A stretch of 48,397 bases of DNA from a virus: positions 1 to 48,397 of the IMG/VR virus record IMGVR_UViG_3300044616_000832. One strand, 5' to 3'. Under the pieces are notes generated by a model. The model was not told the DNA's origin and did not search any database. It worked only from the letters and a program-made list of their open reading frames with translations. Both the position numbers and the translations under genes were made by a program. Below are positions 8,195 through 15,451 of this stretch, in pieces. Positions within the stretch are counted from its first letter, which is position 1. The number at the start of each line of letters is the position of its first letter.

Positions 8195-8617
8195 ATGAAA
8201 TTCCTACCGATATTGTTAGCGGGATCACTCGTTTCATGCTCATCAATCAGCAAAGAAACATATACCGAGCGGCGGATTTTGACCTACCCGAAAAAATCAA
8301 CTCCGCATATCAAGGATATGTATTTGCAGGAGCCGAAAACCCAAACGCCTCAAATCATTCATCAACCGGAACCGCAAGCGGCAACGCCTGTTGATGATTT
8401 TGATTACATCAATCCTGATCTTCCGACAAACGACATCATTACGATTGGCTCGACCAAACAAGATGTTGCTCGCGTTCTTGGGAATCCCACCAAGGTTCAC
8501 AAAGGAGTAGATGACGACATGTGGTGGTATAAATCCAGCTACATTGTCTTCAATTCCGAAGGCCAAGTTGAAGGATACAGCGAAAACGGAACGCCACTCA
8601 AAATCTCAATCCAATAA
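8195..8617 (+). CDS. BamE/SmpA-like outer-membrane lipoprotein
   Basis: 140 residues from the ATG at 8195; a longer frame exists upstream but would run through the hairpin. The N-terminus is a short hydrophobic signal peptide ending in a lipobox, LAGSLVSC, so C16 is probably lipidated. After a proline-rich linker, the C-terminal 60 residues carry a BamE/SmpA-like pattern: ITIGSTKQDVARVLGNP, then WWYKSSYIVFNSEGQVEGY. Host BamE belongs to the outer-membrane protein assembly complex. A phage copy could affect the envelope or block superinfection, but that is inference. It overlaps the next gene by one base (TAATG). Confidence 0.7.
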   Translation: MKFLPILLAGSLVSCSSISKETYTERRILTYPKKSTPHIKDMYLQEPKTQTPQIIHQPEPQAATPVDDFDYINPDLPTNDIITIGSTKQDVARVLGNPTKVHKGVDDDMWWYKSSYIVFNSEGQVEGYSENGTPLKISIQ

Positions 8618-9072
8618 TGTATATCACCCACAACGACGAGGAAATCCCGACAGGGACACTCAAACAACTCGGAATCATTCAGGCCAACTATAAATTGCTG
8701 GTCGAAATGTTCGGTGAACCTCGAATCCTAAATCAAGATTGTTTGCATGTTGAATGGGTCGTCCGAGTAGGCGACAAGATTGCCGCAATCAACAATTACA
8801 TCGGCGTCACCAAGCCGACTGTCGAAAATACGGCACTCTGGCCGATAGCCGGATCAGAGCCTGATGTCATTAACGATATTCGGCAGATTCTTGATAACCC
8901 AATAGCCAGCATTAAGCGCAAAATCGAATTTGAAATGAGTTTGGTTGATGCAAACGAAAAAGAAGAACTCTTGAAGAAATGCGCGAGAAATCTTGAGCAA
9001 ATGTGCAAGGCGACAACTATTCTATGCAAAAGCGCGGAGACGGCATTAGCGCAAATGAAAAAAATTATTTGA
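8617..9072 (+). CDS. Hypothetical protein, 151 aa, coiled-coil C-terminus
   Basis: 151 residues starting inside the upstream stop (TAATG). The first 75 residues contain a beta-rich segment (LHVEWVVRVGDKIAAINNY). The last 75 are mostly helical and charged with regular leucine spacing (NEKEELLKKCARNLEQM), suggesting a coiled coil. No enzymatic motif is seen and I do not recognise the family. The tight link to the lipoprotein suggests the two are expressed together. Confidence 0.6.
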   Translation: MYITHNDEEIPTGTLKQLGIIQANYKLLVEMFGEPRILNQDCLHVEWVVRVGDKIAAINNYIGVTKPTVENTALWPIAGSEPDVINDIRQILDNPIASIKRKIEFEMSLVDANEKEELLKKCARNLEQMCKATTILCKSAETALAQMKKII

Positions 9073-9084
9073 TGGAGACAACAA

Positions 9085-9189
9085 ATGAAAGAACTACTCT
9101 ATATTCAATGGAGCTTTGAAGCCTTCATTAAAGTCATTCTCCCACTTTTGTTTTCGATTTACATTTACAAAACCCAATTCAAAAAATGA
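9085..9189 (+). CDS. 34-aa single-span membrane peptide
   Basis: A 34-residue frame with one strongly hydrophobic stretch (FIKVILPLLFSIYIY) flanked by a short acidic N-terminus and a lysine-rich end, as expected of a tiny single-pass membrane protein. It overlaps the next small gene by four bases (ATGA). No function can be assigned; the membrane character and tight packing are the main support. Confidence 0.5.
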   Translation: MKELLYIQWSFEAFIKVILPLLFSIYIYKTQFKK

Positions 9190-9347
9190 ACGAAACAAGT
9201 TTCATAATTTTAGCGATAGCTAGTTTTATTGCGATTGCTTTTGCGTATCGCGCAGGACAGCAAAAAATACTGGATCAATTCGATGAATACACCAAAAAAC
9301 GCAGAGAGCGCGAAAGCAGATGGCGCGAATTTGAGGAGGAGGATTAA
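9186..9347 (+). CDS. 53-aa membrane-anchored protein
   Basis: 53 residues. Residues 4-20 are a hydrophobic N-terminal helix (SFIILAIASFIAIAFAY) and the rest is a highly charged helix (YTKKRRERESRWREFEEED). The layout is a membrane anchor with a charged cytoplasmic coiled coil, similar in form to the inner-membrane component of a spanin or to superinfection proteins, though it lies far from the lysis genes. It overlaps the 34-aa gene upstream and is followed two bases later by the next start. Confidence 0.55.
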   Translation: MNETSFIILAIASFIAIAFAYRAGQQKILDQFDEYTKKRRERESRWREFEEED

Positions 9348-9349
9348 AA

Positions 9350-9544
9350 ATGGGAACTGAAAAAACAATTCATGATTGCATGCCTCCCGAAGCGTATATG
9401 CGAATTTGGGAATCAGCATCCAAGAATAATAATGGCCCAAGATACGCGAGCACAGTTATTGTTAAAAAAAAGATTGACAGAGCAGGGCAAAAAACCAATG
9501 TTTCGTCCCGTCTCGTAAAACAGCGGGGCAACATTGATAAATAG
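9350..9544 (+). CDS. Small hypothetical protein, 64 aa
   Basis: A 64-residue basic protein (MGTEKTIHDCMPPEAY at the N-terminus) with no recognised domain. It starts two bases after the preceding stop. A purine-rich GAGGAGGAG stretch in the end of the previous gene may act as its ribosome-binding site, one of the few SD-like sequences in the region. Confidence 0.5.
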   Translation: MGTEKTIHDCMPPEAYMRIWESASKNNNGPRYASTVIVKKKIDRAGQKTNVSSRLVKQRGNIDK

Positions 9545-9546
9545 CC

Positions 9547-9786
9547 ATGTCTAACAACAATAAAAAAATAAACTTTCCAGCCTTTCCGGTTGCCCCTTAT
9601 GCGGGTGATCGTGACAATGCTCCGATTAAATCAAATACCGGAATGTCCATGAGAGATTTCTTTGCCAGTATGTGCCTTGTTGGTCTTGCTGGCGACATTG
9701 CGGATAGCGACATCACCGCCGATGAGATTGCGGAAACGGCATACGAAATCGCTGATGCGATGTTAGGTAAAATTGGAAAAATATGA
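9547..9786 (+). CDS. Small conserved phage protein, 79 aa
   Basis: 79 residues with the pattern TGMSMRDFFASMCLVGL early and AETAYEIADAMLGKI at the end. I recognise this as a widespread small phage protein type (GMTLRDYFAA...AYAIADAML) of unknown function. It begins two bases after the previous stop and overlaps the next start by four bases. Confidence 0.65.
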   Translation: MSNNNKKINFPAFPVAPYAGDRDNAPIKSNTGMSMRDFFASMCLVGLAGDIADSDITADEIAETAYEIADAMLGKIGKI

Positions 9787-9974
9787 GCGAGCCGAAAGAT
9801 CAAAAAACATTCGACGAAATCGTAGAATCAATAGATATCAGTTCGCTCACTCCTAAAGATATTCTCGGAGACTTGTTCAGATCATTTCAATACATTTCAA
9901 CCAGAGTTGCGGTTGCAATTCGGTTGCTGGAAAAAATGGAAAACAAGGAGAAAGAAAATGACCCAATACCCTGA
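9783..9974 (+). CDS. Small hypothetical protein, 63 aa
   Basis: 63 residues, acidic, mainly helical by composition, with the pattern LTPKDILGDLFRSFQYIS in the middle. It overlaps the upstream gene (ATGA) and the downstream gene by 17 bases. No domain is recognised; the overlapping arrangement is the chief evidence that it is real. Confidence 0.5.
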   Translation: MSEPKDQKTFDEIVESIDISSLTPKDILGDLFRSFQYISTRVAVAIRLLEKMENKEKENDPIP

Positions 9975-10182
9975 TCGGATTCCTTACGATCAATGGATAA
10001 ATAGCCAGTTATCAATAGCGCGATTTTATGGTGGAATTTCCATCAACGGAAAACGCTATGTCATCGATAGAGAAACCAACGATCTTGTGATTCCGGTGCG
10101 TAGAAAAAACCGGAAAAAACAGGAAGAAAAAAAATCAGAAAAAAGTGTTTTCAAAACAGAAGAAATGAATTTGAATACATAG
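9958..10182 (+). CDS. Small basic hypothetical protein, 74 aa
   Basis: 74 residues from the ATG at 9958, chosen over an upstream non-ATG start because AAGGAGAAAG precedes it as a ribosome-binding site. The N-terminal half (RIPYDQWINSQLSIARFYGGI) looks folded. The C-terminal half is a lysine-rich tail suggestive of nucleic-acid contact. Function is unknown. Confidence 0.5.
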   Translation: MTQYPDRIPYDQWINSQLSIARFYGGISINGKRYVIDRETNDLVIPVRRKNRKKQEEKKSEKSVFKTEEMNLNT

Positions 10183-10198
10183 TGCAGTTCAACTGCTC

Positions 10199-10218
10199 AA
10201 ATAAATAAATAAATAAAT
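10199..10218 (+). promoter_or_regulatory. TAAA-repeat leader upstream of the 10221 start
   Basis: Five AAAT units precede the ATG with no SD site. A small palindrome, GCAGTTCAACTGC at 10184-10196, lies between the preceding stop and this run. Confidence 0.5.
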
Positions 10219-10220
10219 CA

Positions 10221-10373
10221 ATGAATCCTCAAACAACAATTACTGCCCGTAAAAATGGAACTTATTGCGTTCATTTTTACTATAACGACGAAGAATCAAA
10301 TGTCATCTGCAATAACCTGCAAGATGCCATGAAATTAGTTTCCGAGTTTCTTACGCGAGTTTCTAATAAATAA
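10221..10373 (+). CDS. Small hypothetical protein, 50 aa
   Basis: 50 residues: a short beta-like segment (GTYCVHFYYNDEES) followed by a helix (LQDAMKLVSEFLTRV). The start follows the TAAA-repeat leader and the stop lies two bases before the next ATG. This layout resembles a single small alpha/beta domain; no family is recognised. Confidence 0.55.
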   Translation: MNPQTTITARKNGTYCVHFYYNDEESNVICNNLQDAMKLVSEFLTRVSNK

Positions 10374-10375
10374 AT

Positions 10376-10792
10376 ATGCAAACATTCCTGCCTCATAAAT
10401 GCTTCACCAAATCGGCGGCATCATTAGATAATCGCCGACTCGGTAAACAGCGTGTCGAATGCCTTCAAATCCTGAATGCGCTTCACAACCCTGAATACGG
10501 CTGGCAAAACCATCCCGCGACGAAAATGTGGCGCGAGGATAAAGGTTCTTTGGTTCACTACGGACTCGCTATCTGCGACGAGTGGATTCGCCGTGGCTAC
10601 AAAGATACCTGCCGCGATAAAATCAAAGCGTATTTGCAAATTGCCGACCTCTCGCGGAAAACTACTCCGCGCTGGGTGACTGACGATTTGTGCGTTTCGC
10701 ATCAGAGTAACCTCATCCGTAAATTTCCCGAGCATTACGCTCCGCAATTTCCGGGTGTTTCAAACGATCTTCCGTATGTCTGGCCAGCCTGA
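10376..10792 (+). CDS. Pyrimidine-dimer DNA glycosylase-like protein (MSMEG_6728 type)
   Basis: 138 residues matching, from memory, the small MSMEG_6728-type family related to pyrimidine-dimer glycosylase/endonuclease V. Visible segments are MQTFLPHKCFTKSAASLDNRRLGKQRVE at the N-terminus, NHPATKMW in the middle, CDEWIRRGYKD, and a C-terminal HYAPQFPGV. Such enzymes cut the glycosidic bond at UV-induced dimers. A repair role for phage DNA is likely but inferred from family resemblance. It starts two bases after the upstream 50-aa gene. Confidence 0.6.
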   Translation: MQTFLPHKCFTKSAASLDNRRLGKQRVECLQILNALHNPEYGWQNHPATKMWREDKGSLVHYGLAICDEWIRRGYKDTCRDKIKAYLQIADLSRKTTPRWVTDDLCVSHQSNLIRKFPEHYAPQFPGVSNDLPYVWPA

Positions 10793-10847
10793 TATGAAAC
10801 ACAATCTACATTGAATTTTCCCCCGAACAACAAACAAACCAAAACCA

Positions 10848-11015
10848 ATGAAACATAAATCCATTACATTCAAATTCGCCTGTGGCGAAAAAGAACTGGC
10901 CGAAGCCGCTCGTTATTTCAATATCAAGAAAGCGACCCGCGAACATTATCGCAGATTGATCAATATTTTGATTCACGAAGGCGAGAAAGCCATCCTGAAC
11001 AATAACGAAGACTAA
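10848..11015 (+). CDS. Small basic hypothetical protein, 55 aa
   Basis: 55 residues with a beta-like start (KSITFKFACGEKE) and a long basic helix (FNIKKATREHYRRLINILIHEGEKA). The start context is an A-rich, SD-less CAAACCAAAACCA leader. Size and charge suggest a small nucleic-acid-binding or inhibitor protein, but no family is recognised. Confidence 0.5.
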   Translation: MKHKSITFKFACGEKELAEAARYFNIKKATREHYRRLINILIHEGEKAILNNNED

Positions 11016-11027
11016 AACTAACAACTC

Positions 11028-11041
11028 AAATAAATAAATAT
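11028..11041 (+). promoter_or_regulatory. TAAA-repeat leader upstream of the RecT-like gene
   Basis: AAATAAATAAATAT runs straight into the ATG at 11042. It marks the start of the recombination/replication block and again replaces a Shine-Dalgarno site. Confidence 0.5.
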
Positions 11042-11851
11042 ATGAGCCAAATAGCAATACCAATAAATGAAATCGAGCGCATGGCGGAAATCATCTCCAA
11101 AGCGAACTTCTTTGGATACGCCAATCTTGAGCAGGCGGCAACGCTGATGCTCATCGCGCAAGCGGAAGGTCGCCATCCGGCATCAGCCGCAAAGGAATAC
11201 CATATCATCAAAGGCCGACCCGCCCTTAAAGCGGATGCGATGCTTGCACGATTCCAGCAAGCTGGCGGAAGCGTTCAATGGGTCGAACGCACCGACCAAA
11301 AAGTATCCTGCAAGTTTTCGCATCCGCAGGGCGGAGAAGTCACAATCTGTTGGACTATTGATGATGCCAAAAAAGCTGGCCTCACCAATAACGACAACTG
11401 GCGCAAATATCCGCGCCAAATGCTATCTGCTCGCGTTATTAGTGAAGGCGTGAGGGCAACCTACCCAAGCGTTGTTTCTGGCTTATACACGCCAGAGGAA
11501 GCGCAGGATTTCAGCCCTTCGCCAACGCCTGCGCCAAAACCAGCAATATCTCGCCCAAATCTGCCAGAGGCAAAACCAGAAACGGCTCCTGTTATCGAAA
11601 TTGCGACCGAGGTTGCCGAGGCTCCGGTTGAATCAACAGGACAAGAGCAGGAGGCATCCACGGAAAAACGCGATGCGCTTTGGGAGTTGATGGAAACCCA
11701 TCAATACACCGAGGCCGACATTATGCGATTCATCACAGATAAAGGCGTGAAAACCTCGGCGACCCGCATCGCTGACCTGACCGATAAAATCGTTGCCCGT
11801 CTCGTTGAGAAATTCTCTCTCATCGTGAAATTCATGGAGGAAACGAAATGA
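11042..11851 (+). CDS. RecT-like single-strand annealing protein
   Basis: 269 residues. The first 160 resemble a phage RecT-like family: LEQAATLMLIAQAEGRHPASAAKEYHI, IKGRPALKADAMLARF, TICWTIDDAKKAGLT, NWRKYPRQMLSARVISEGVR, and YTPEEAQDF. Such proteins anneal complementary single strands during phage recombination. A proline/alanine-rich linker (about 160-205) leads to a helical C-terminal segment. The next gene is a RecB/Cas4-like exonuclease overlapping by four bases (ATGA), which gives the usual exonuclease-annealase pair and supports the call. Confidence 0.75.
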   Translation: MSQIAIPINEIERMAEIISKANFFGYANLEQAATLMLIAQAEGRHPASAAKEYHIIKGRPALKADAMLARFQQAGGSVQWVERTDQKVSCKFSHPQGGEVTICWTIDDAKKAGLTNNDNWRKYPRQMLSARVISEGVRATYPSVVSGLYTPEEAQDFSPSPTPAPKPAISRPNLPEAKPETAPVIEIATEVAEAPVESTGQEQEASTEKRDALWELMETHQYTEADIMRFITDKGVKTSATRIADLTDKIVARLVEKFSLIVKFMEETK

Positions 11852-12912
11852 GCGACGAGCGTAACGGAAAAATCTCCGGAAGTGGCATTGCGGCACTCGC
11901 CGCTTGTCCGGGGAAATTCAATCTGGAACAAACTCTCCCGAAACAGCCTTCGGGAGAGGCGGCGGAAATCGGGAATCGTGTTCACGAATACATTGCTTCC
12001 GAGGGGAAAACCAAACTTGTTGATTCAGAGCGCGAGATTGCGGAACTCATCGTTAGCAAGTATGAGGAAGCGGTTGAAACAATCGGACTCGGAAATCCGG
12101 ACAGCGTTCAGCGAGAAACTCGCCTATGGTATGGTGAGGATTGGAGCGGACAAATTGATCGGATTGATTTCTACGACACCTTTTATGGGAAAGTAGCTAT
12201 CGTCACCGATTACAAGTCTGGCCGAATTGCCCAAGGCGGAGCGTCTGATAACCTTCAACTGCGAGCTTATGCTGTTCTGGCTAAAAAAGCGTATCCAGAA
12301 TTGTATAAGGTTTATGTTTGCATCGTTCAGCCGCTCGCTGGCCCAACATCAATCGCTCAATACGATGAGCTGGATTTGGCTCAATCCGAGGCGCAAATTC
12401 AAGAAATCATCCGCAAAGCGTATGATCCGAACGCGCCAAGGATTCCGAGTCCCGATGCGTGTCGGTATTGCTCGGCTAAATCGGTTTGCCCCGAAGCCAG
12501 AGGATTAACCACCCAAATTCAGCAGATTGCCCATGAAAATGTGAAGGCTCTTACCTGCGACGAGCTTGGGAAATATCTGGAACGAGCGGAGGTTGTTGAG
12601 GATATCATTGCCGCTCTTAAATCCGAGGCCAAAAGCCGATTGTTATCTGGTCAATCCGTGACAGGATACAAATTGGAGGCAGGTAATTCAAGTCGCTCGA
12701 TCCCAAATCCCGATGCGGCATACGAAAAGTTGAAGACTCACATGAGTCCACAAGAGTTTGCGAAATGCTGTAAAGTATCAGCACCGCAATTAGAATCTTT
12801 GATTGCAAAAAGTATGCAAATCAAGGCAAAGGAAGCAAAACAAAAGCTGGGCGAATTGCTCGGAACTGAACTTGTTGTAAAACAAGGCGAACAAAAAATG
12901 GTAAAGGAATAA
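11848..12912 (+). CDS. Cas4/RecB-like PD-(D/E)XK exonuclease
   Basis: 354 residues with the PD-(D/E)XK nuclease plan: GSGIAALAACPGKF at the start (C20), GNRVHEYIA with the conserved histidine, WSGQIDRIDFYD with the metal-binding aspartate, and IVTDYKSGR supplying D and K. A later CRYCSAKSVCP cluster together with C20 gives four cysteines placed as in Fe-S containing Cas4/AddB-type nucleases. The C-terminal 140 residues are helical and charged. Overlap with the RecT-like gene indicates a 5'-3' exonuclease partner for recombination; substrate polarity is inferred. Confidence 0.8.
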   Translation: MSDERNGKISGSGIAALAACPGKFNLEQTLPKQPSGEAAEIGNRVHEYIASEGKTKLVDSEREIAELIVSKYEEAVETIGLGNPDSVQRETRLWYGEDWSGQIDRIDFYDTFYGKVAIVTDYKSGRIAQGGASDNLQLRAYAVLAKKAYPELYKVYVCIVQPLAGPTSIAQYDELDLAQSEAQIQEIIRKAYDPNAPRIPSPDACRYCSAKSVCPEARGLTTQIQQIAHENVKALTCDELGKYLERAEVVEDIIAALKSEAKSRLLSGQSVTGYKLEAGNSSRSIPNPDAAYEKLKTHMSPQEFAKCCKVSAPQLESLIAKSMQIKAKEAKQKLGELLGTELVVKQGEQKMVKE

Positions 12913-12914
12913 AT

Positions 12915-13547
12915 ATGGAAAAGAAATATCTATCAAAAGCAGGAAAATACATCGCGGTTGTCAAGCGTCCGCCTAACGGCTGGTTCGGTGAAATTGGCGA
13001 AAAGAAAACGCCATTCATTCGGATTCCATTGATCATTCAGGAAACCCAAGAAATGGAAACTGACGATCAGGTCGGAACTGAAATCGTCTGGCGAGGATTC
13101 ATCACCGAAGCCGCTGTCGGAAGGACTGTAAAGGCTCTGGCAAAAGCGTTCAATTGGGATGGTGATTTGGCCGCTCTTTCTGCCGACCAATACCTGACCT
13201 CATTTGAAAATCCTGACATGGTTGTTCTTGAAAAAGGTAAAACAACCGACACCGACCCGTTTACTGGCAAAACCTGCCGGATTACCTGCGAGGAAGAAGA
13301 ATACGATGGCAAAACACGCGTTGTTATCAAATGGTTGAATCCCGCCGAGGGGAAAGAGCCTGCGGTGATGGATCAAAAATCCCTGAAATCAATTATCGCT
13401 GATGTTGGCAAAATTGCTAAAAATGCCGCGAAAGAGGCTCTTGAAGAACAGAAGACAGAAAAGCCAAAAGGCGCAAAACCTGCACCGAATGTTCGTAAAC
13501 CCGAATTAAAACAATTCGACGAGGAAGGCGACGAGATTCCATTCTGA
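12915..13547 (+). CDS. Putative ssDNA-binding protein with acidic C-terminal tip
   Basis: 210 residues. Residues 1-150 look beta-rich (GKYIAVVKRPPNGWFGEIGEK, then DQVGTEIVWRGFITE). Residues 160-195 form a lysine/proline-rich linker. The protein ends in FDEEGDEIPF, very like the acidic DDDIPF tip by which bacterial SSB recruits partner proteins. It directly follows the RecT/exonuclease pair, which fits a phage SSB. The core has no clear OB-fold signature to my eye, so the call rests on the tip and neighbourhood. Confidence 0.55.
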   Translation: MEKKYLSKAGKYIAVVKRPPNGWFGEIGEKKTPFIRIPLIIQETQEMETDDQVGTEIVWRGFITEAAVGRTVKALAKAFNWDGDLAALSADQYLTSFENPDMVVLEKGKTTDTDPFTGKTCRITCEEEEYDGKTRVVIKWLNPAEGKEPAVMDQKSLKSIIADVGKIAKNAAKEALEEQKTEKPKGAKPAPNVRKPELKQFDEEGDEIPF

Positions 13548-13549
13548 TT

Positions 13550-13699
13550 ATGAGTCAATATGATGATTACGATCTATCTTCCGAAATTGAGGAAGAGCGT
13601 GAAGAAAGGTTTCATGCTATGTGCGCCAAGCGCGATATGGATCAAGGAATATGCCCGAATTGGGGCGACAGCGAAAATGAACAGGAAGAAAACGAATGA
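13550..13699 (+). CDS. Small acidic hypothetical protein, 49 aa
   Basis: A 49-residue, strongly acidic frame starting at the ATG two bases after the SSB-like stop and overlapping the next start by four bases (ATGA). It has a CAKRDMDQGICPNWG segment with two cysteines. No function is recognised; the overlap with both codon signals supports it as a real gene. Confidence 0.5.
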   Translation: MSQYDDYDLSSEIEEEREERFHAMCAKRDMDQGICPNWGDSENEQEENE

Positions 13700-14028
13700 A
13701 CAGCAAATCACTATCAGTTGAGAAAAAACCAGAACCAGAAACAATCGAAGTGGAATTCGTCAAAGACGATCCCGCCGCATACAACAAACTTGAACTTGAA
13801 AAGGCAAAGGAATTGATCGGCGGACTTCTTGAGGAAAACTGGACTGGAATTCAGAAAGCGATCCACGAAAATCCAGAGGGCAAAACAACAGTATCCTTCA
13901 ACTTATACTTGAATCACACATCAGCCGATGGGCGATATGTGAAAGCTAAACTCGCGTATAATTTGAAGGCAAAATCCGAGACCGCCGAGGTCTTTGTTGG
14001 AAACCCAAATCAACCAGAAATGTTCTGA
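13696..14028 (+). CDS. Hypothetical protein, 110 aa
   Basis: 110 residues with an acidic N-terminal third, a helical middle and a beta-like segment (TTVSFNLYLNHTSADGRYVKAKLAYNL). It ends in NQPEMF, loosely similar to a sliding-clamp-binding QxxLF peptide, which would suit the replication block but is only a weak hint. It shares one base with the RusA-like start. Confidence 0.55.
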   Translation: MNSKSLSVEKKPEPETIEVEFVKDDPAAYNKLELEKAKELIGGLLEENWTGIQKAIHENPEGKTTVSFNLYLNHTSADGRYVKAKLAYNLKAKSETAEVFVGNPNQPEMF

Positions 14029-14468
14029 TGGAAACGGCTACCATTGCGTTCTGCATCCCAATATCTCCAATGTCATTACAAATGGCCGGAAAGCGATTGC
14101 AGATACGCAATGGCAAGCCGATATTCTTCAAAACATCGAAGGCTTCAAATTACCAGAAATTCATCCACCTCTATTCTCAACGCTATCTTCCGTCTGCGCC
14201 GTGGGATTGCGCGATAAAATTAGAGGTGGATTATTTCTTGGAACGGCCAATGCGCTTGAATACTAAAAAAACATCGCCTTGCGCCATCCTGCACACAAAG
14301 CGTCCTGACTTGGATAATTTGCAAAAAGGAACGCAGGACGCTCTTAAAAATTTTTGGGTCGATGATTCCCAAATAGCCAGTTTAAGCATACGGAAATTTT
14401 ATGTTGAAGCTGGCGGAAAACCATCAATAAAAGTAAAGATCAGCAAACTTGAATCAATAAATGAATAA
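14028..14468 (+). CDS. RusA-like Holliday junction resolvase
   Basis: 146 residues with the RusA layout: an N-terminal strand (ATIAFCIPISP), the metal-binding segment HTKRPDLDNLQKGTQDAL, then FWVDDSQIASLSIRKFY, and a basic C-terminal strand. The aspartates of PDLD and DD are the expected active-site residues. RusA enzymes cut four-way junctions and help resolve branched phage DNA before packaging. The length is close to the usual 120-140 residues. It lies in a recombination operon and overlaps the next gene by eight bases. Confidence 0.8.
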   Translation: METATIAFCIPISPMSLQMAGKRLQIRNGKPIFFKTSKASNYQKFIHLYSQRYLPSAPWDCAIKLEVDYFLERPMRLNTKKTSPCAILHTKRPDLDNLQKGTQDALKNFWVDDSQIASLSIRKFYVEAGGKPSIKVKISKLESINE

Positions 14469-14790
14469 ATACCAAGAAGAACTATGTTTCGATAAACCAA
14501 CAACAAAACTCGGCCAAGCATTCGAAAAATACCACGCAGAAAACCCGAATGTGTATCAGGCACTTGTTGATTTAGCTCGAAAAGCTCGAAGATACCGACC
14601 TGATCGTGTGATCGGAATTCAAATGCTGTTTGAAGTGTTGCGCTGGAATTATTACACTTCCGTTTATACCACCGAGGAATACAAATTTCCGAATGCGTTT
14701 GCGGCTGGTTATTCCCGCCTCATTATGAAAAATGAGCCTGATTTGCGGGGGATTTTTCGTATCGCCAAAAGTGAATTTGATGCTGAATAA
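14461..14790 (+). CDS. Conserved phage protein, 109 aa
   Basis: 109 residues of a type I recognise from many phages near resolvase and replication genes, function unknown. Its pattern runs FEKYHAENPNVYQALVDLARKAR, then IGIQMLFEVLRWNYYTS, then FPNAFAAGYSRLIMKNEPDLRG. It overlaps the RusA-like gene by eight bases and the DUF1376 gene by eleven, so it is firmly embedded in the replication operon. No catalytic motif is seen. Confidence 0.65.
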   Translation: MNKYQEELCFDKPTTKLGQAFEKYHAENPNVYQALVDLARKARRYRPDRVIGIQMLFEVLRWNYYTSVYTTEEYKFPNAFAAGYSRLIMKNEPDLRGIFRIAKSEFDAE

Positions 14791-15451
14791 TTCTGTGAAC
14801 TATTACACCTATCACATAGGCGATTACCGAACCGCCACGGCTCACCTTTCATTAGAGGAAGACGCCACCTACAAGCGGTTGCTGGATTACCAATACGACA
14901 AAGAATGCCCGATTCCCGATGATTCGGCGGTTATGGCGCGGAGATTGCGAAGCACGGAGAAACTTGTTTCTGATATGCTCGCGGAATTCTTTACGCTTAC
15001 GGAACAAGGATGGGTCAATCAACGGGTATGGAATGAAGTTGGCAAACATCAGGAATTCATAGAAAAACAAAAGCATAACGGGAGAAAAGGAGGGAGGATG
15101 AAAACCCAAGCCGAACCCACCGCTAACCCACCGCAAACCCTCCCAATACCCAATACCCATATCCCAATAGATAAAAAGGCAATCAACTTTGAAAATCTGC
15201 CGGAACCTCTCAATACCGAACAATTCAAAGAAGCGTGGAAGCGGTTCGTGAAATACAGGGCAGAAAGAAAAAAACCAATCTATCAAACATCAATGGAATC
15301 AAAATGGAAACAGATGGAATCTTGGGGTGTTGATTCTGCCATCCAAGCTATCGAAAACACGATTTCAAATGGTTGGCAGGGAGTTTTCCCGCCTCACGGA
15401 GAAAAGGCAAAGAAGAAACAGGATTCGAGTATTTTCAGGGGGTCTTTCTGA
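14780..15451 (+). CDS. DUF1376 (YdaU-like) replication-associated protein
   Basis: 223 residues from the ATG at 14780; a GTG at 14795 is an alternative start. The first 95 residues match DUF1376: NYYTYHIGDYRTATAHLSLEED, then ATYKRLLDYQYDKECPIPDD and a winged-helix-like continuation. A proline-rich linker (PTANPPQTLPIPNTHIP) leads to a C-terminal domain with FKEAWKRFVKYRAERKKP and GWQGVFPP, as in phage replication initiators paired with DnaC-like loaders. The loader gene overlaps its stop by one base, which supports a replication-initiation role. Confidence 0.75.
   Translation: MLNNSVNYYTYHIGDYRTATAHLSLEEDATYKRLLDYQYDKECPIPDDSAVMARRLRSTEKLVSDMLAEFFTLTEQGWVNQRVWNEVGKHQEFIEKQKHNGRKGGRMKTQAEPTANPPQTLPIPNTHIPIDKKAINFENLPEPLNTEQFKEAWKRFVKYRAERKKPIYQTSMESKWKQMESWGVDSAIQAIENTISNGWQGVFPPHGEKAKKKQDSSIFRGSF
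15115..15170 (+). repeat. C-rich dispersed segment, copy B
   Basis: The linker of the DUF1376 gene, matching blocks at 5189-5265 in the same order and reading frame (CCACCGCTAACC, CGCAAACCCTCCCA, CAATACCCAT). Confidence 0.5.
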
